NCBI GenBank assembly: GCA_019058315.1
Contig: JAHPZH010000002.1
Location: 939,910-1,003,909, forward strand
Direction of reading: 5' to 3'
DNA: 64,000 bases
Origin: Candidatus Helarchaeota archaeon
Lineage (GTDB): Archaea > Asgardarchaeota > Lokiarchaeia > Helarchaeales > RDOG01
The position numbers were made by a program, and so were the translations under genes. Below the pieces are notes generated by a model. That model was not told where the DNA came from. It worked only from the letters and a program-made list of their open reading frames with translations, and did not search any database. Position 1 is the first letter of the stretch. Every line of letters begins with the position of its first letter. Shown piece by piece: positions 1-8,937 of the stretch.

Positions 1-519
1 ATAAAAGAATCTTTGGAAATACACCATCCAATCTTAGCAGTAACACCAAATCATGATAAAAACTATCAATTTCCGCTTGAAATCATTTCGTATTTTTTTA
101 AATATGACAATAAAAACGAAATTAAAATGAATGAATATTATAAAATTGAGAATAATTTAACAGAAGATAAATCGCTTTCCGTAAAATTAACTTATAAACC
201 ACGAAAATTGATTACAAAAAAGGAAATTTTTCCAGGAGTTCATGACAATGAATTTGCAATTGAGATTACTGTTATAAATCAATCAAATGTAGAGATAAAA
301 AATACTATTATTTCTGATATGTTCCCAGAATCCTTTGAGTTGTTATCCTCAAATTTAAAATATGAACTCACTAAACCTGATAAAGAGGGAAATCAGATAA
401 TAAAATTTACGATTGAGAACGTTTTGCCTTATCAAGAAAAAGAAATTGTGTATTATCTCAAGAATAAAAGTGGAAAGCAAGTTAAATTCTCAAAATTAGA
501 ATCATATTTTTTTGGATAA
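1..519 (+). CDS. Partial protein with C-terminal Ig-like (DUF11/CARDB-like) domain
   Basis: The reading frame is open at the left edge of the window, so this is the C-terminal end of a longer protein; the TTG at 13 need not be its start. The visible 170 or so residues are rich in beta-strand patterns. The stretch from about residue 65 on (AIEITVINQSNVEIKN, then an LPYQEKEIVYYL-type ending) resembles the DUF11/CARDB family of Ig-like domains that stabilise surface or receptor-like proteins. It lies 21 bases before the next gene and reads into the chemotaxis operon, so it may be the last part of an operon-linked protein. No signal peptide or membrane segment can be judged because the N-terminus is missing. 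The function is unknown, and the domain call is a moderate-confidence pattern match. Confidence 0.6.
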   Translation: MKESLEIHHPILAVTPNHDKNYQFPLEIISYFFKYDNKNEIKMNEYYKIENNLTEDKSLSVKLTYKPRKLITKKEIFPGVHDNEFAIEITVINQSNVEIKNTIISDMFPESFELLSSNLKYELTKPDKEGNQIIKFTIENVLPYQEKEIVYYLKNKSGKQVKFSKLESYFFG

Positions 520-540
520 ATATAGAATGGATGAGATCAT

Positions 541-1401
541 ATGAATTTTCGATATTATGAAACTCTACCAGATAAATCAAAGGATTATATATTACCTTTA
601 ATTGAACAAATCGTTCCAAAATTATCAAATAATGAAATTAATATTTTTTTTGAAGACTCCAAAAAAAATTCGTCAACTAAAACAACTAAAACAAAGTCAA
701 AGACAACAAATGGATTCGTATCTCTTGAAATGAATTCAAATGACGATGCAGACTTGACTAAATTAAGTAGTAATCAATTGAAAAAAATTTATCAAATTTT
801 TATCAGTAGAGAAGATAATAATAAATTGGCTATTAAATGGCGATTTTATAATTTCCTTAAATATAATCGAGACTTTGATATAAAAAATATTCAACTATAT
901 AGAGAAAATACTTTAGAACAAGTAATTGATTTTATAATAGAAACAGATGAGGATGAAAAAATAATAGTTTGTTGTTTTGATATATTAGATCTTAAAACAT
1001 ATACTATGGCAAGTTCAAGTTTGGTAGATTTTCTTCAAAAGCTAAAATTTATTCCCAATAGAGTTATTTTCGCTGCAAATAAATCTTATCGAAATATTCC
1101 TATCAATAATCCTATCGATATTGATAAAAATAACATTATACCAGAATTATGGATAGAATTTATTGAAGTTGATTGCCCTTTTAGGGGAGAAGATTTAATA
1201 ATCGTAGAAAATTCTGATTTAAAAATTGCAGGTTTTAATTTTACCAGTATTAAGGATTTACTCGATTATGTATTCAAATTTTCAAAGAAAGGACAGATTT
1301 CAATCTTTAAAGAAATAGATTACCTTTTGAAAGATAATAATGACACAAATTATCAACCAGAAATCGAATTGATTTGGAAAGGAATCATGGTAAAAAAATA
1401 G
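541..1401 (+). CDS. Unknown protein at the head of the chemotaxis operon
   Basis: A 286-residue soluble protein that I do not recognise. It has an N-terminal acidic and helical part, a low-complexity Ser/Thr/Lys linker at about residues 42-58, and an alpha/beta-looking region from residue 115 on (IIVCCFDILDL, then RVIFAANKSYRN). No membrane segment or clear catalytic motif is visible. It ends 12 bases before cheW and starts 21 bases after the preceding partial gene, so it is very probably co-transcribed with the chemotaxis genes. That placement suggests an accessory role in chemosensory signalling, for example an adaptor to the motor or to receptors. This is inference from position only. Confidence 0.75.
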   Translation: MNFRYYETLPDKSKDYILPLIEQIVPKLSNNEINIFFEDSKKNSSTKTTKTKSKTTNGFVSLEMNSNDDADLTKLSSNQLKKIYQIFISREDNNKLAIKWRFYNFLKYNRDFDIKNIQLYRENTLEQVIDFIIETDEDEKIIVCCFDILDLKTYTMASSSLVDFLQKLKFIPNRVIFAANKSYRNIPINNPIDIDKNNIIPELWIEFIEVDCPFRGEDLIIVENSDLKIAGFNFTSIKDLLDYVFKFSKKGQISIFKEIDYLLKDNNDTNYQPEIELIWKGIMVKK

Positions 1402-1413
1402 AAAGGGAAAAAT

Positions 1414-1968
1414 ATGATAGAAGCAAAAAAAATTGAAAATTTTAGTGCAATAGAATTAATTATTGAAGGTGAAAGAGTTCTAATCGAAACTAAATATATT
1501 AAAGAAATCTTAATTCCCGAAGAGGAAATAATTCCAGTTCCCTTTTCGAGAAAATCAATTATTGGAATAATTGATGTCAGAGGAGAGCTATATACTATTA
1601 TTTCATTAAGTAAAATTTTATTTAAGGCCACAAAGCAGGACTTAATTGAAAATAAACCTATACTTTTAGTCGACCTTGATGGTTTAAAATTAGGTTTATT
1701 AGTAGATTCTGTATTTGATGTTCATAATTATTCTAAATCGATTTTTGAAAAAAAGGACCTGATTCACAAAACAGAAATAGATCCAAAATTTATAAAAGAA
1801 ATGGGTTTTTCAAATGGTGATTCTTTAATCTTATTAGAGTTAAACTCGATAGTTCAAACCTTCTTTTTAGCATTAGAAGAAAAATCTACGGCTTCGATTC
1901 AATCCGATATAATATTAAAGCCATCAAATGATAAACCTCCAAAAAAAGATACTACCCAAAAAAAATAA
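1414..1968 (+). CDS. cheW: Chemotaxis coupling protein CheW
   Basis: CheW is the SH3-like adaptor that links methyl-accepting receptors to the kinase CheA. The 184-residue sequence has the family pattern: an early strand (IEGERVLIETKYIKEIL), the conserved block GIIDVRGELYTIISLSKIL near residues 51-70, and LLVDLDGLKLGLLVDSVFDV near residues 86-106. A roughly 20-residue polar tail rich in lysine extends beyond the usual end of the fold. The ATG follows an AAAGGG ribosome binding site. The gene sits between the unknown gene (12-base gap) and cheC (14-base gap), so it is part of one operon. No cheA is in view, so its kinase partner must lie outside the window. Confidence 0.9.
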   Translation: MIEAKKIENFSAIELIIEGERVLIETKYIKEILIPEEEIIPVPFSRKSIIGIIDVRGELYTIISLSKILFKATKQDLIENKPILLVDLDGLKLGLLVDSVFDVHNYSKSIFEKKDLIHKTEIDPKFIKEMGFSNGDSLILLELNSIVQTFFLALEEKSTASIQSDIILKPSNDKPPKKDTTQKK

Positions 1969-1982
1969 AATGGAGTAATACT

Positions 1983-2624
1983 TTGCTTTCGATTGAAAAA
2001 TTAAAACTAACAACCCTTCAAAAAGATGCTCTCTACGAGCTTGGCAATATAGGTGCAGGAAATGCAGCTAATGCCTTATTTCAGATGGTTAACATGAAAG
2101 TTGAAGTAAATATTCCTAAAGTTGAGATTGTAGATATAAATCAATATTTTAATACACTTTTTAATGATACTGAAAAAATATTTATTTCGAGGAGCCAGAT
2201 AAACGATAAGATACAAGCAACTCTATTACTTATATTTAGACTTCCAGAATTATTGAAATTATTATCAATTATTGAAAATGAGAAAAATATTGAAAATAAG
2301 AACATTAATAAATTACAAGATTTATCGATTAGCAGTGAAAATGTAGCAACAAAGCTTGCGAATACTTTAATTGGTCAATATATAGAAACAATGGGGCATT
2401 TATTAGGATTTAAACTAAATATTAAGTCACCAACAATAAGTTTAGATATAAGACAAAATATACTTAATAATATAAAGGAAGAAGTAAAATATATTCAAAA
2501 ATTAGCTCTTATAATTAATACTAATTTAATTAATAGTGATATTAAAAATTCTGGATTATTTTTATTGATACCGAATGTTAAAACACTACCAACATTACTA
2601 AATATGTTATTTGATTTTAAATAA
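1983..2624 (+). CDS. cheC: CheC-family phosphatase (one active site degenerate)
   Basis: CheC-type proteins dephosphorylate CheY-P and, with CheD, tune receptor modification. The first phosphatase helix is intact: ELGNIGAGNAANAL gives the E-x2-N pair at E19 and N22, followed by a Pro at residue 45. In the second, pseudo-symmetric half (around TKLANTL) N127 is kept but the glutamate position is K124, so only one site looks competent. The length of 213 residues is normal for the family. The start is a TTG at 1983, preceded by GGAG at 1972-1975. The gene lies 14 bases after cheW. CheC is typical of archaeal and Firmicutes chemotaxis systems that lack CheZ. Confidence 0.88.
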   Translation: MLSIEKLKLTTLQKDALYELGNIGAGNAANALFQMVNMKVEVNIPKVEIVDINQYFNTLFNDTEKIFISRSQINDKIQATLLLIFRLPELLKLLSIIENEKNIENKNINKLQDLSISSENVATKLANTLIGQYIETMGHLLGFKLNIKSPTISLDIRQNILNNIKEEVKYIQKLALIINTNLINSDIKNSGLFLLIPNVKTLPTLLNMLFDFK

Positions 2625-2679
2625 CGGGAGAATCAAAAACTGAATAAATTAATTTATTTAAAAGGAAGTTTAACTTAAT

Positions 2680-3780
2680 TTGGAACGACAGTCTTTTAAT
2701 AAAAATCAAATCAAATTAACTAAACTTGATAGTATAAAAATTAATGAGGAATTATATCAGAAAATTATTCGATTTTTAAACAAAGAAACGCAATTAAATT
2801 TTAGCTTTTATAGAAGAAATTTTATAGAGAAAAGACTAAAATTACGAATGATTAGATTAGAATATAAGGAACTTGAATCTTATTATAAACATTTAATATC
2901 TAATAAAGATGAAATAGAAAAATTTATGGAAAGTTTTAATATAAATTATACACATTTTTTTAGAAACTGGGAAGTATTTGAGCAATTTCAAAATATATTT
3001 ATCCAATCATTAAATCATCAAATACAATACATTAATAGTAAACTGAAACCAGATCCTTCAAAAATTATCAGCAAGAAGAAAGAAATTAAAAAGAATGAGA
3101 AAACATCTAGGGAGATTTTAAGAAAAAATAATTCGAGTTATTATGGAATTACCCAAAATTCTATTAAAAATGAAAATTTAAAAAAATTTTTAAAGCACAC
3201 TTCAATATATCGAAAAATTGAGGCAAACAAATATTCTCATAACATAAATCCAATACTCATCTGGTCATGTCCTTGTGCTTCCGGAGAAGAACCATATTCG
3301 ATTGCTATGATTTTAGATAATCTAAAAATACAAATCAAAAATTTTCCAGAATTTAAAATAGTTGCCTCAGATATTGATATGAGTGCTATAAATAAAGCGA
3401 AAATTGGAATATTTTATGATAATTCAACAAAGGAAATTTCTAATTTTTATGAGTTAAAATATTTTAAGAAAAAAAAGATACCATATGGAAATGAATATGA
3501 GCTTAATGAAAAAATAAAAAATTCTGTTGAATTCATAAGAGAAGATATTACAAAAGCTCATAAAAAAAGCTGGCAATATGATATTATTTTTTGCCGTTAT
3601 CTAATGATTTATTTAAATAAAGAAAAAAGAGATGATTTTATAAAAGTAATAGAAAAGAAATTAGCTTGGGGAGGACTATTATTTTTAGGCAAAACAGAAA
3701 CTCTGTTAAATGTTTCCTGCAATCTTAAGCTTGTTGATTCAAAAAATCACATATATTTAAAAACTCTGTCTAATAATTGA
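2680..3780 (+). CDS. cheR: Chemotaxis protein methyltransferase CheR with a long internal insert
   Basis: CheR methylates receptor glutamates using S-adenosylmethionine. The N-terminal helical domain (about residues 20-108) is followed by the catalytic Rossmann domain (about 190-366), which carries the SAM loop CASGEEPYS at 199-207 and the acidic strand end VASDIDMSAI. The usual CRNVLIYF motif reads CRYLMIYL here. At 366 residues the protein is about 80-90 longer than typical CheR; the excess is a lysine-rich insert at roughly 110-190 between the two domains. The start is a TTG after an AAGGAAG site. Its stop codon overlaps the start of cheB, indicating translational coupling. Confidence 0.9.
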   Translation: MERQSFNKNQIKLTKLDSIKINEELYQKIIRFLNKETQLNFSFYRRNFIEKRLKLRMIRLEYKELESYYKHLISNKDEIEKFMESFNINYTHFFRNWEVFEQFQNIFIQSLNHQIQYINSKLKPDPSKIISKKKEIKKNEKTSREILRKNNSSYYGITQNSIKNENLKKFLKHTSIYRKIEANKYSHNINPILIWSCPCASGEEPYSIAMILDNLKIQIKNFPEFKIVASDIDMSAINKAKIGIFYDNSTKEISNFYELKYFKKKKIPYGNEYELNEKIKNSVEFIREDITKAHKKSWQYDIIFCRYLMIYLNKEKRDDFIKVIEKKLAWGGLLFLGKTETLLNVSCNLKLVDSKNHIYLKTLSNN

Positions 3781-4979
3781 TGAAAATGGTAATAAGAGTT
3801 ATAGTTGCAGATGATTCTTCCTATCAAAGAACAATGATATCTAAAATGATATCTGAGCATGAGAAAATAGAAGTAATAGATACTGCAAGGAATGGAGAGG
3901 AGGCAGTTGAGAAAGTTTTAAAATTTCAACCGGATGTTTTATTATTAGATTTAATAATGCCTAAATTAGGTGGTTTAGAAGCATTAAAAAGAATAAGGCT
4001 TAAATATCCAGTACCAACAATAGTTTTTTCAGTTTTAGATCCAAAAACATTGGATTCATCAGTTAAGGCACTCCTTCTAGGAGCATTTGATTATATAATT
4101 AAACCTGGTGGAATATGGAAGGTAGAACTTCCAAAATTTAAAAAACAATTAATTTCAAAAATTATTTTGGCATATAAATCAAAAAAAATTAAACAATTTA
4201 ATAAGAAAAGCGAAAAAAAAATTATTCCGGACATTAAAACACAGAAACGAATTAATACGTTTAAATCTGAAAAAATAAAATACGAAATTAAAGAAAACTT
4301 TCCAAAACCTACTTTTAAAAATAATAAAGGCTTGAATTTAGATATAATTGTTATAGGTACTAGCGTAGGAGGTCCTAAAACCTTAAGATCAATTTTAAAA
4401 AAAATTCCAAAAAAATTTACTTGTCCTATATTAATTGTTCAACATTTGAATTCCAATTTTATGGAGATGTTTGCAAATAATTTAAATGAAATATGTAAAT
4501 TAAATGTAAAAGTCGCAGAAAATGATGAAATTATCCATTCTGGTAATATATATTTGGCTCCAGGAGGTAAACATATGGAGATTATCAGAAGGAATAACAA
4601 ACCATTAATAAGAGTATTTACTGGAGACCCAATTAATTTTTGTAAACCTTCTGTTGATCCATTATTTATTTCAGCAGCTCGTATCTTTAAGAATCAAGTA
4701 TTGGGAATTATTTTGACAGGAATTGGATTTGATGGCACTGAGGGACTTAAAGCAATTAGATTAGCTGGTGGAATAACTATTGCTGAATCTCAAGAAACTT
4801 GTGTAGTTTTTGGAATGCCAAAAGTGGCCATAGAAAAAGGTGCAGCTGAAATTATAGTACCAAATTATCAGATAATTGATTATATGGTTAAATTTTCAAA
4901 TAGATTTAAATATAGGATATCAGATAGATCCTATTTAGGTGAGGGCGATATAAATGAACGAGGAAATGAAACAAATTAA
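3780..4979 (+). CDS. cheB: Protein-glutamate methylesterase CheB
   Basis: CheB is the response-regulator-controlled esterase that removes receptor methyl groups. Counting from the TTG two codons-in-frame start at 3777 (one residue longer), the receiver domain has the acidic pair D12/D13, phosphoacceptor D58 in LLLDLIMP and K109. The catalytic domain has the triad S196 (GTSVGGP), H223 (VQHL) and D319 (GIGFDGTEG). A lysine-rich linker of about 55 residues joins them. I chose the ATG at 3780, which shares its A with the cheR stop codon; the TTG at 3777 and an ATG at 3786 are alternatives. The 3' end overlaps the following kinase-like gene by 26 bases. All key residues are present, so it should be active. 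Confidence 0.92.
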   Translation: MKMVIRVIVADDSSYQRTMISKMISEHEKIEVIDTARNGEEAVEKVLKFQPDVLLLDLIMPKLGGLEALKRIRLKYPVPTIVFSVLDPKTLDSSVKALLLGAFDYIIKPGGIWKVELPKFKKQLISKIILAYKSKKIKQFNKKSEKKIIPDIKTQKRINTFKSEKIKYEIKENFPKPTFKNNKGLNLDIIVIGTSVGGPKTLRSILKKIPKKFTCPILIVQHLNSNFMEMFANNLNEICKLNVKVAENDEIIHSGNIYLAPGGKHMEIIRRNNKPLIRVFTGDPINFCKPSVDPLFISAARIFKNQVLGIILTGIGFDGTEGLKAIRLAGGITIAESQETCVVFGMPKVAIEKGAAEIIVPNYQIIDYMVKFSNRFKYRISDRSYLGEGDINERGNETN

Positions 4980-6108
4980 ACATGAACTTAATGAAAAAGC
5001 AAAAAAATTGGATTTTATTTTTCTATTTACCAATATTTGTCTAACTAAAGATATCAAAATAAAGGAAATTTTAGAAAAGCTAATTGAATTAATACAAACT
5101 GCTTGGCAATTTCCAGATTCAACAGCTGTCAGAATTAAATATGGTAATATTGAATATAAAACAGAAAATTTTAGGGAAACAAATTGGAAATTAATGGAAA
5201 AAATCGAAATAATGGAAAAGGTTCTTTCAATAGAAATCTATTCTCTTGAAGAAAATACATTTCTCCCAGATGAAAAAGAGTTAATAAAAGAAATTCTAAA
5301 TCGATTGAAGCCTATAATAGAGCTTGAAAATTTGAAGCTAAAATTAAAGGAGAAAAAAAGTGAAGGTTTGAATAAGTTGTCTATGCTCTCTGAAAAATCG
5401 GGTCTTTCTATGCAAGAATTGATACAGACAACCGTTAATGCAGAATTAGAACAATTTGCTTATGTAACATCGAAAGATCTTCAAGAACCGTTACGCATGG
5501 TATCAACCTATGTAAACTTACTCTCCAAAACTCTTAAAGATGAACTTGATGATGAGACAGAAGAATATATTACCTTCATTATAGATGGTGTGAAGAGAAT
5601 GCAGAAATTGATAGACGATTTAGTCGCTTTATCATATATAAGTAAAGAAGGGAAAGATTTCAAACCTACAAATTTTAATAATGCTGTAGAACTAGCAATT
5701 GATATTTTAAAAGAAGCAATTGACGATTCAAATACAGTTATAACTAAAGATGAATTACCAACAATACTGGCAGATGAATCTCAAATAATCCAATTATTTA
5801 AAAATCTCATTGGAGTTTCTATCATATTTCGTGGTGAAGAAAATCCCCAAATACATATCTCCGCTAAACAAATCGATGATTATTGGGAATTTTCATTACA
5901 TGATAATGGAGTCAGTATAGCTCCTTCATACTATGAACGAACTTTTGTCAATTTGCAGCGTTTAAATATGAGAGAGGAATATTTAGGAACAGGTATGGGA
6001 CTAGCAATAAGTAAAAGAATAATAGAACGACATGGTGGGAAAATAAGGTTGAAGCCACTCTCAGATAATGAAACAGTAATTTACTTCACAATTCCAATTA
6101 TTAAATAA
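4954..6108 (+). CDS. Degenerate (pseudo) sensor histidine kinase in the chemotaxis operon
   Basis: The 384-residue protein has a GAF-like N-terminal region (about 15-125), a short coiled coil, a HisKA-type dimerisation domain (about 160-232) and a HATPase_c domain (about 270-384). The HisKA block reads YVTSKDLQEPLR, where this family normally has SHDLQEPLR, so the phosphoacceptor histidine is K174. In the ATPase domain the N-box reads NLIGVSIIF where NLIGNAIKF is usual, so the metal-binding Asn is V288. The G1 box is DNGVSI and the G2 box GTGMGL (345-350) is intact. Autophosphorylation therefore looks impossible. It overlaps cheB by 26 bases. It does not look like CheA (no Hpt or CheW-like domain). 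A role as a pseudokinase scaffold or ligand sensor is inference. Confidence 0.85.
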   Translation: MNEEMKQIKHELNEKAKKLDFIFLFTNICLTKDIKIKEILEKLIELIQTAWQFPDSTAVRIKYGNIEYKTENFRETNWKLMEKIEIMEKVLSIEIYSLEENTFLPDEKELIKEILNRLKPIIELENLKLKLKEKKSEGLNKLSMLSEKSGLSMQELIQTTVNAELEQFAYVTSKDLQEPLRMVSTYVNLLSKTLKDELDDETEEYITFIIDGVKRMQKLIDDLVALSYISKEGKDFKPTNFNNAVELAIDILKEAIDDSNTVITKDELPTILADESQIIQLFKNLIGVSIIFRGEENPQIHISAKQIDDYWEFSLHDNGVSIAPSYYERTFVNLQRLNMREEYLGTGMGLAISKRIIERHGGKIRLKPLSDNETVIYFTIPIIK

Positions 6109-6190
6109 AGTGAATAATTATTAATTTTTTAAATTTCATTAAGAATAAAAAAACTTAATTATTATTTTCTAAAAGATTTAATAATAATTT

Positions 6191-7012
6191 TTAATCTTTA
6201 GATGAATAGGAAACTAATTTTTCTTTTAAATCTTCAGCTAAATCTCCTAATCGAGAAGCTGTTGTTGTGAGTTCTTCCATAGAAGCAGTCTGCTCTTCTG
6301 TGGATGCATTAATTGTCTCTAGAGATTCGAAAGATATCTTAATCTTTTCTATTATATCATTGATTCCTTTATTAGTAACAGATATTGAGTTTTTTGAATC
6401 CTCTGCTAATTTTCGAACCTCAGCTGCAACTACTGCGAATCCACGGCCATGTTCACCTGCTCTACCTGCTTCTATACTAGCATTTAACGCAAGTAAATTT
6501 GTTTGTTCTGAAATATTTATCAAAATATCCAAAATATTACGGATTTCACTTGAAGATTCCATTATTTCTTGACCAAGACTTGTGATTTGATTTGTAGTTG
6601 AAGCGATCTCTTCAGATGAGGCATTAACTTCGCTGGCACTCGCGGCCAATTCACTAGCAATATTTGATACATTTATTGATGACTCCTTACTCGCTTTAAG
6701 GACATTATTGATCGTTTCATGTTGTTCTATAATGATTTTACCTGAGTAGTATAAAGAATATAGAAAAGTTATAATTATGAGACTGGCGCATATTACAAAA
6801 ACAATTGCTTCACTAGGAAATACAACAAAATGAAAAGCAGCAGATTCGACTATTAATATGTATGAAACAACTTGTGTTAGCATAACTTTAAACGCTAATG
6901 AGCTAATGTTTGATTTAAAATAATACTTAAATGCTATAAGTATTGCTATACAAATGAATGGAACAACATAGATATAAAATTCAATAGGTACTATCATCTC
7001 TTCTGCAAGCAT
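6191..7012 (-). CDS. Short membrane methyl-accepting chemotaxis protein
   Basis: This is a 273-residue chemoreceptor. Three hydrophobic segments (about 9-28, 38-58 and 66-90) form a compact membrane module with no large extracellular sensor domain. They are followed by a shortened cytoplasmic helical hairpin. The highly conserved signalling tip is clear at about 168-206: [20 protein letters not shown], then [18 protein letters not shown]. The arms on both sides of the tip are short compared with classical receptors, so the methylation region is limited. The gene is convergent with the chemotaxis operon and transcribed on its own. The sensed signal is probably membrane-associated or comes through a partner, which is inference. 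Confidence 0.9.
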   Translation of the reverse strand: MLAEEMIVPIEFYIYVVPFICIAILIAFKYYFKSNISSLAFKVMLTQVVSYILIVESAAFHFVVFPSEAIVFVICASLIIITFLYSLYYSGKIIIEQHETINNVLKASKESSINVSNIASELAASASEVNASSEEIASTTNQITSLGQEIMESSSEIRNILDILINISEQTNLLALNASIEAGRAGEHGRGFAVVAAEVRKLAEDSKNSISVTNKGINDIIEKIKISFESLETINASTEEQTASMEELTTTASRLGDLAEDLKEKLVSYSSKD

Positions 7013-7197
7013 TATTTTTCACATTTTTATTATTGTTTTGAAGTAAGAAAGCAGCAAATAATTTAAACCTTATCAAATTACTATATCAATTTTTAGAAAA
7101 AATAGGTAGCAAACATTCATTTGAAAATTTTATCAAAAAATTGTTGCTAAAGATATGGATTTCATTACTGATAAGATAAAATAAAATTTAGATGATT

Positions 7198-7875
7198 TTA
7201 ATCTGATCGATTCATTTTTTTTATTTTTTCCAAAAAATATTCATCAACAACTTTTAATTTAGGTCGTTGATATTTTTCACTTAATTCAATTATAATTTCA
7301 TTATAATCAATAATAAACTCTCTCACGCCTTTCATAAACTTAAAGTAACTTTTTGGTGTAATTTTCTTCCCTTCTTGTTTTTCTTTACTTTTAAGCTCTC
7401 TAAAGATTTCTTTTCTGATAATACTATCCCACAAAGGAAAAAAATCGGGAACTAATAGATGGAGAAATTTTCCTGTAGCTGTCGATGCAAGGATACCATT
7501 GAAGATTTCAAAATGTTTATTAATCTGTTTTTTCCATTTATTATCATTTAAATCAGTATTTTCTATCTTTAAAGATTGATATTTGATTAAATCCTTACAA
7601 TGCTCTTTAACTGATTCAATTATGTCATAAGTCCAACTCTTCCTTTTTTCTGTATTAAGAACTCTTCCCATATTTCCCCAAATTAACAAATATGTCCGTA
7701 TTGGACCTTTTATATCACTTTCATCAATTTCACATAAATTAATCTTTTTTGTAAATTGAAGACAATTATTATAGATTATATCTGTAGCAAATTTCCATTC
7801 ATGTTCATGGTTTTTTACTAGATCCTCAATTTCTTTTTGGGCAGGTTTTAAGATTGAACTGTTTCTATCAGTCAA
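7198..7875 (-). CDS. Hypothetical protein with an HhH/DUF6308-like core motif
   Basis: A 225-residue, mostly helical soluble protein starting at a TTG. I do not recognise the full-length family. The segment around residues 125-150 (ASTATGKFLHLLVPDFFPLWD) resembles the S-K-x-LH-x-L-x-P-x-x-FP-x-WD signature seen in several uncharacterised helix-hairpin-helix-like families such as DUF6308, some of which occur near defence or mobile genes. There is no catalytic motif I can defend. It stands alone: the chemoreceptor lies 185 bases further along and the next gene is divergent. The AT-rich spacer on its upstream side contains a partial copy of the dispersed repeat. Confidence 0.6.
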   Translation of the reverse strand: MTDRNSSILKPAQKEIEDLVKNHEHEWKFATDIIYNNCLQFTKKINLCEIDESDIKGPIRTYLLIWGNMGRVLNTEKRKSWTYDIIESVKEHCKDLIKYQSLKIENTDLNDNKWKKQINKHFEIFNGILASTATGKFLHLLVPDFFPLWDSIIRKEIFRELKSKEKQEGKKITPKSYFKFMKGVREFIIDYNEIIIELSEKYQRPKLKVVDEYFLEKIKKMNRSD

Positions 7876-7991
7876 ATATAATCTCTCAAAATACTCAATT
7901 ATTCGTTAAAAATATTTGTAATAAATAGTCAAAAATATTTTTAATAAAGTTCTTTTTATTTTTTAAATTTAAATGATTTATGAGTGGAATA

Positions 7992-8004
7992 TAACTGCGA
8001 TTAT
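7992..8004 (+). repeat. Partial copy of dispersed repeat
   Basis: This holds only the right half of the dispersed intergenic repeat (TAACTGCGATTAT). It lies in the 299-base gene-free spacer between the divergent genes ending at 7875 and starting at 8175, which otherwise is plain AT-rich sequence. Confidence 0.4.
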
Positions 8005-8174
8005 GAGACACTAAGAAAATACAGAAACTAAAAAAAAGAAATTTGGTTTATAGAATCTTTAAAACGAGGGGAATTTCTATTTCTCAACAATAAAGAAGAT
8101 TCTAATTTAAAAACTTTTAAATAATTTTTCTTAAAAATACAATTAATTCCTTTTTTAAAAAGAAGGTTAAAAAT

Positions 8175-8714
8175 ATGAATAAAGCAGGAGCAGCAGCAGT
8201 AATTTTTTTCCTGTTAGCTGCTGGAGCCATCGGCTATATAGCCTATGAAACGATGCAACCTACTCCTATAGACCCAGGTACTGCGTTATATATATACGAG
8301 AAAATTTTTCCGCCACCTCCACAAAGAAATACTTGGTACACAAAATATGACAGTTATAAATATACAAATCCAGCCTTAACTAACATACTTTTCAGTGAAT
8401 TACGAATAGAATTTGAAATTAGACCTGGAGAACATGTATTATTTAGTTTTTCGACACAAATTTTTCTTCCTTCTGGTGGACCCTTTACGGCAGCTGCCTT
8501 TTTCGTTGTTGATGGAATTGATAAAGAAGCTGGTTATCCATCTTGCGGTGTTGCAATGGATACATCAGATGGTGCGAGTATTCAAAGTTGCTCAATGTTA
8601 ATGGCCCTTTCCTTATCTCCGGGAACACACAACGTTACAGTTAAGATTATTGGGACTGACACAGGAATAAGATTTTCTGACACTAGTATGGCAGTCCAAA
8701 CTTATACAACTTAA
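8175..8714 (+). CDS. Membrane-anchored small beta-sandwich surface protein
   Basis: The 179-residue protein begins with a single hydrophobic anchor or signal segment (about residues 4-26). This is followed by a Pro-rich spacer and then a strand-rich domain with an LRIEFEIRPGEHVLFSF strand and an SLSPGTHNVTVKIIG strand near the end. The layout, length and the closing PGTH-[NT]-x-[TI] motif match another gene in this window (43230-43772, opposite strand), so the two are paralogues. The predicted location is the outer face of the membrane. The ATG follows an AGAAGGT site. The function is unknown; a carbohydrate- or ligand-binding jelly-roll is a guess from the strand pattern. A repeat copy lies 30 bases after the stop codon. 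Confidence 0.75.
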   Translation: MNKAGAAAVIFFLLAAGAIGYIAYETMQPTPIDPGTALYIYEKIFPPPPQRNTWYTKYDSYKYTNPALTNILFSELRIEFEIRPGEHVLFSFSTQIFLPSGGPFTAAAFFVVDGIDKEAGYPSCGVAMDTSDGASIQSCSMLMALSLSPGTHNVTVKIIGTDTGIRFSDTSMAVQTYTT

Positions 8715-8744
8715 TTTTTTTTTATTAAATCTGAAAAAATGATT

Positions 8745-8773
8745 TATACCCAATTTCAGACTTAACTGCGATT
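8745..8773 (+). repeat. Dispersed 29-bp intergenic repeat, copy 1
   Basis: A full-length copy of the element with core arms AATTTCAG and CTGCGATT around ACTTAA, preceded by TATACCC. It lies 30 bases downstream of the 8175-8714 gene. Confidence 0.7.
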
Positions 8774-8937
8774 TTGAAAAATTGAAATTTAGAAGTTTCT
8801 CATTTTATGTAGTGATTTATAATTATTTTTTAACCTGTTATTGGTGAAGGGATGTTCAGAGAAACTTTATTGCCACAAGTTTAAATTTATATTAAATAAT
8901 TATGAGATCTAAATCAGTATATTAGGAGATATAAATC

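Noticed and set aside
4954..6108. The kinase-like gene considered as CheA
   Set aside because: It lacks an Hpt domain, the CheA-type dimerisation and CheW-like domains, and matches the GAF-HisKA-HATPase type.
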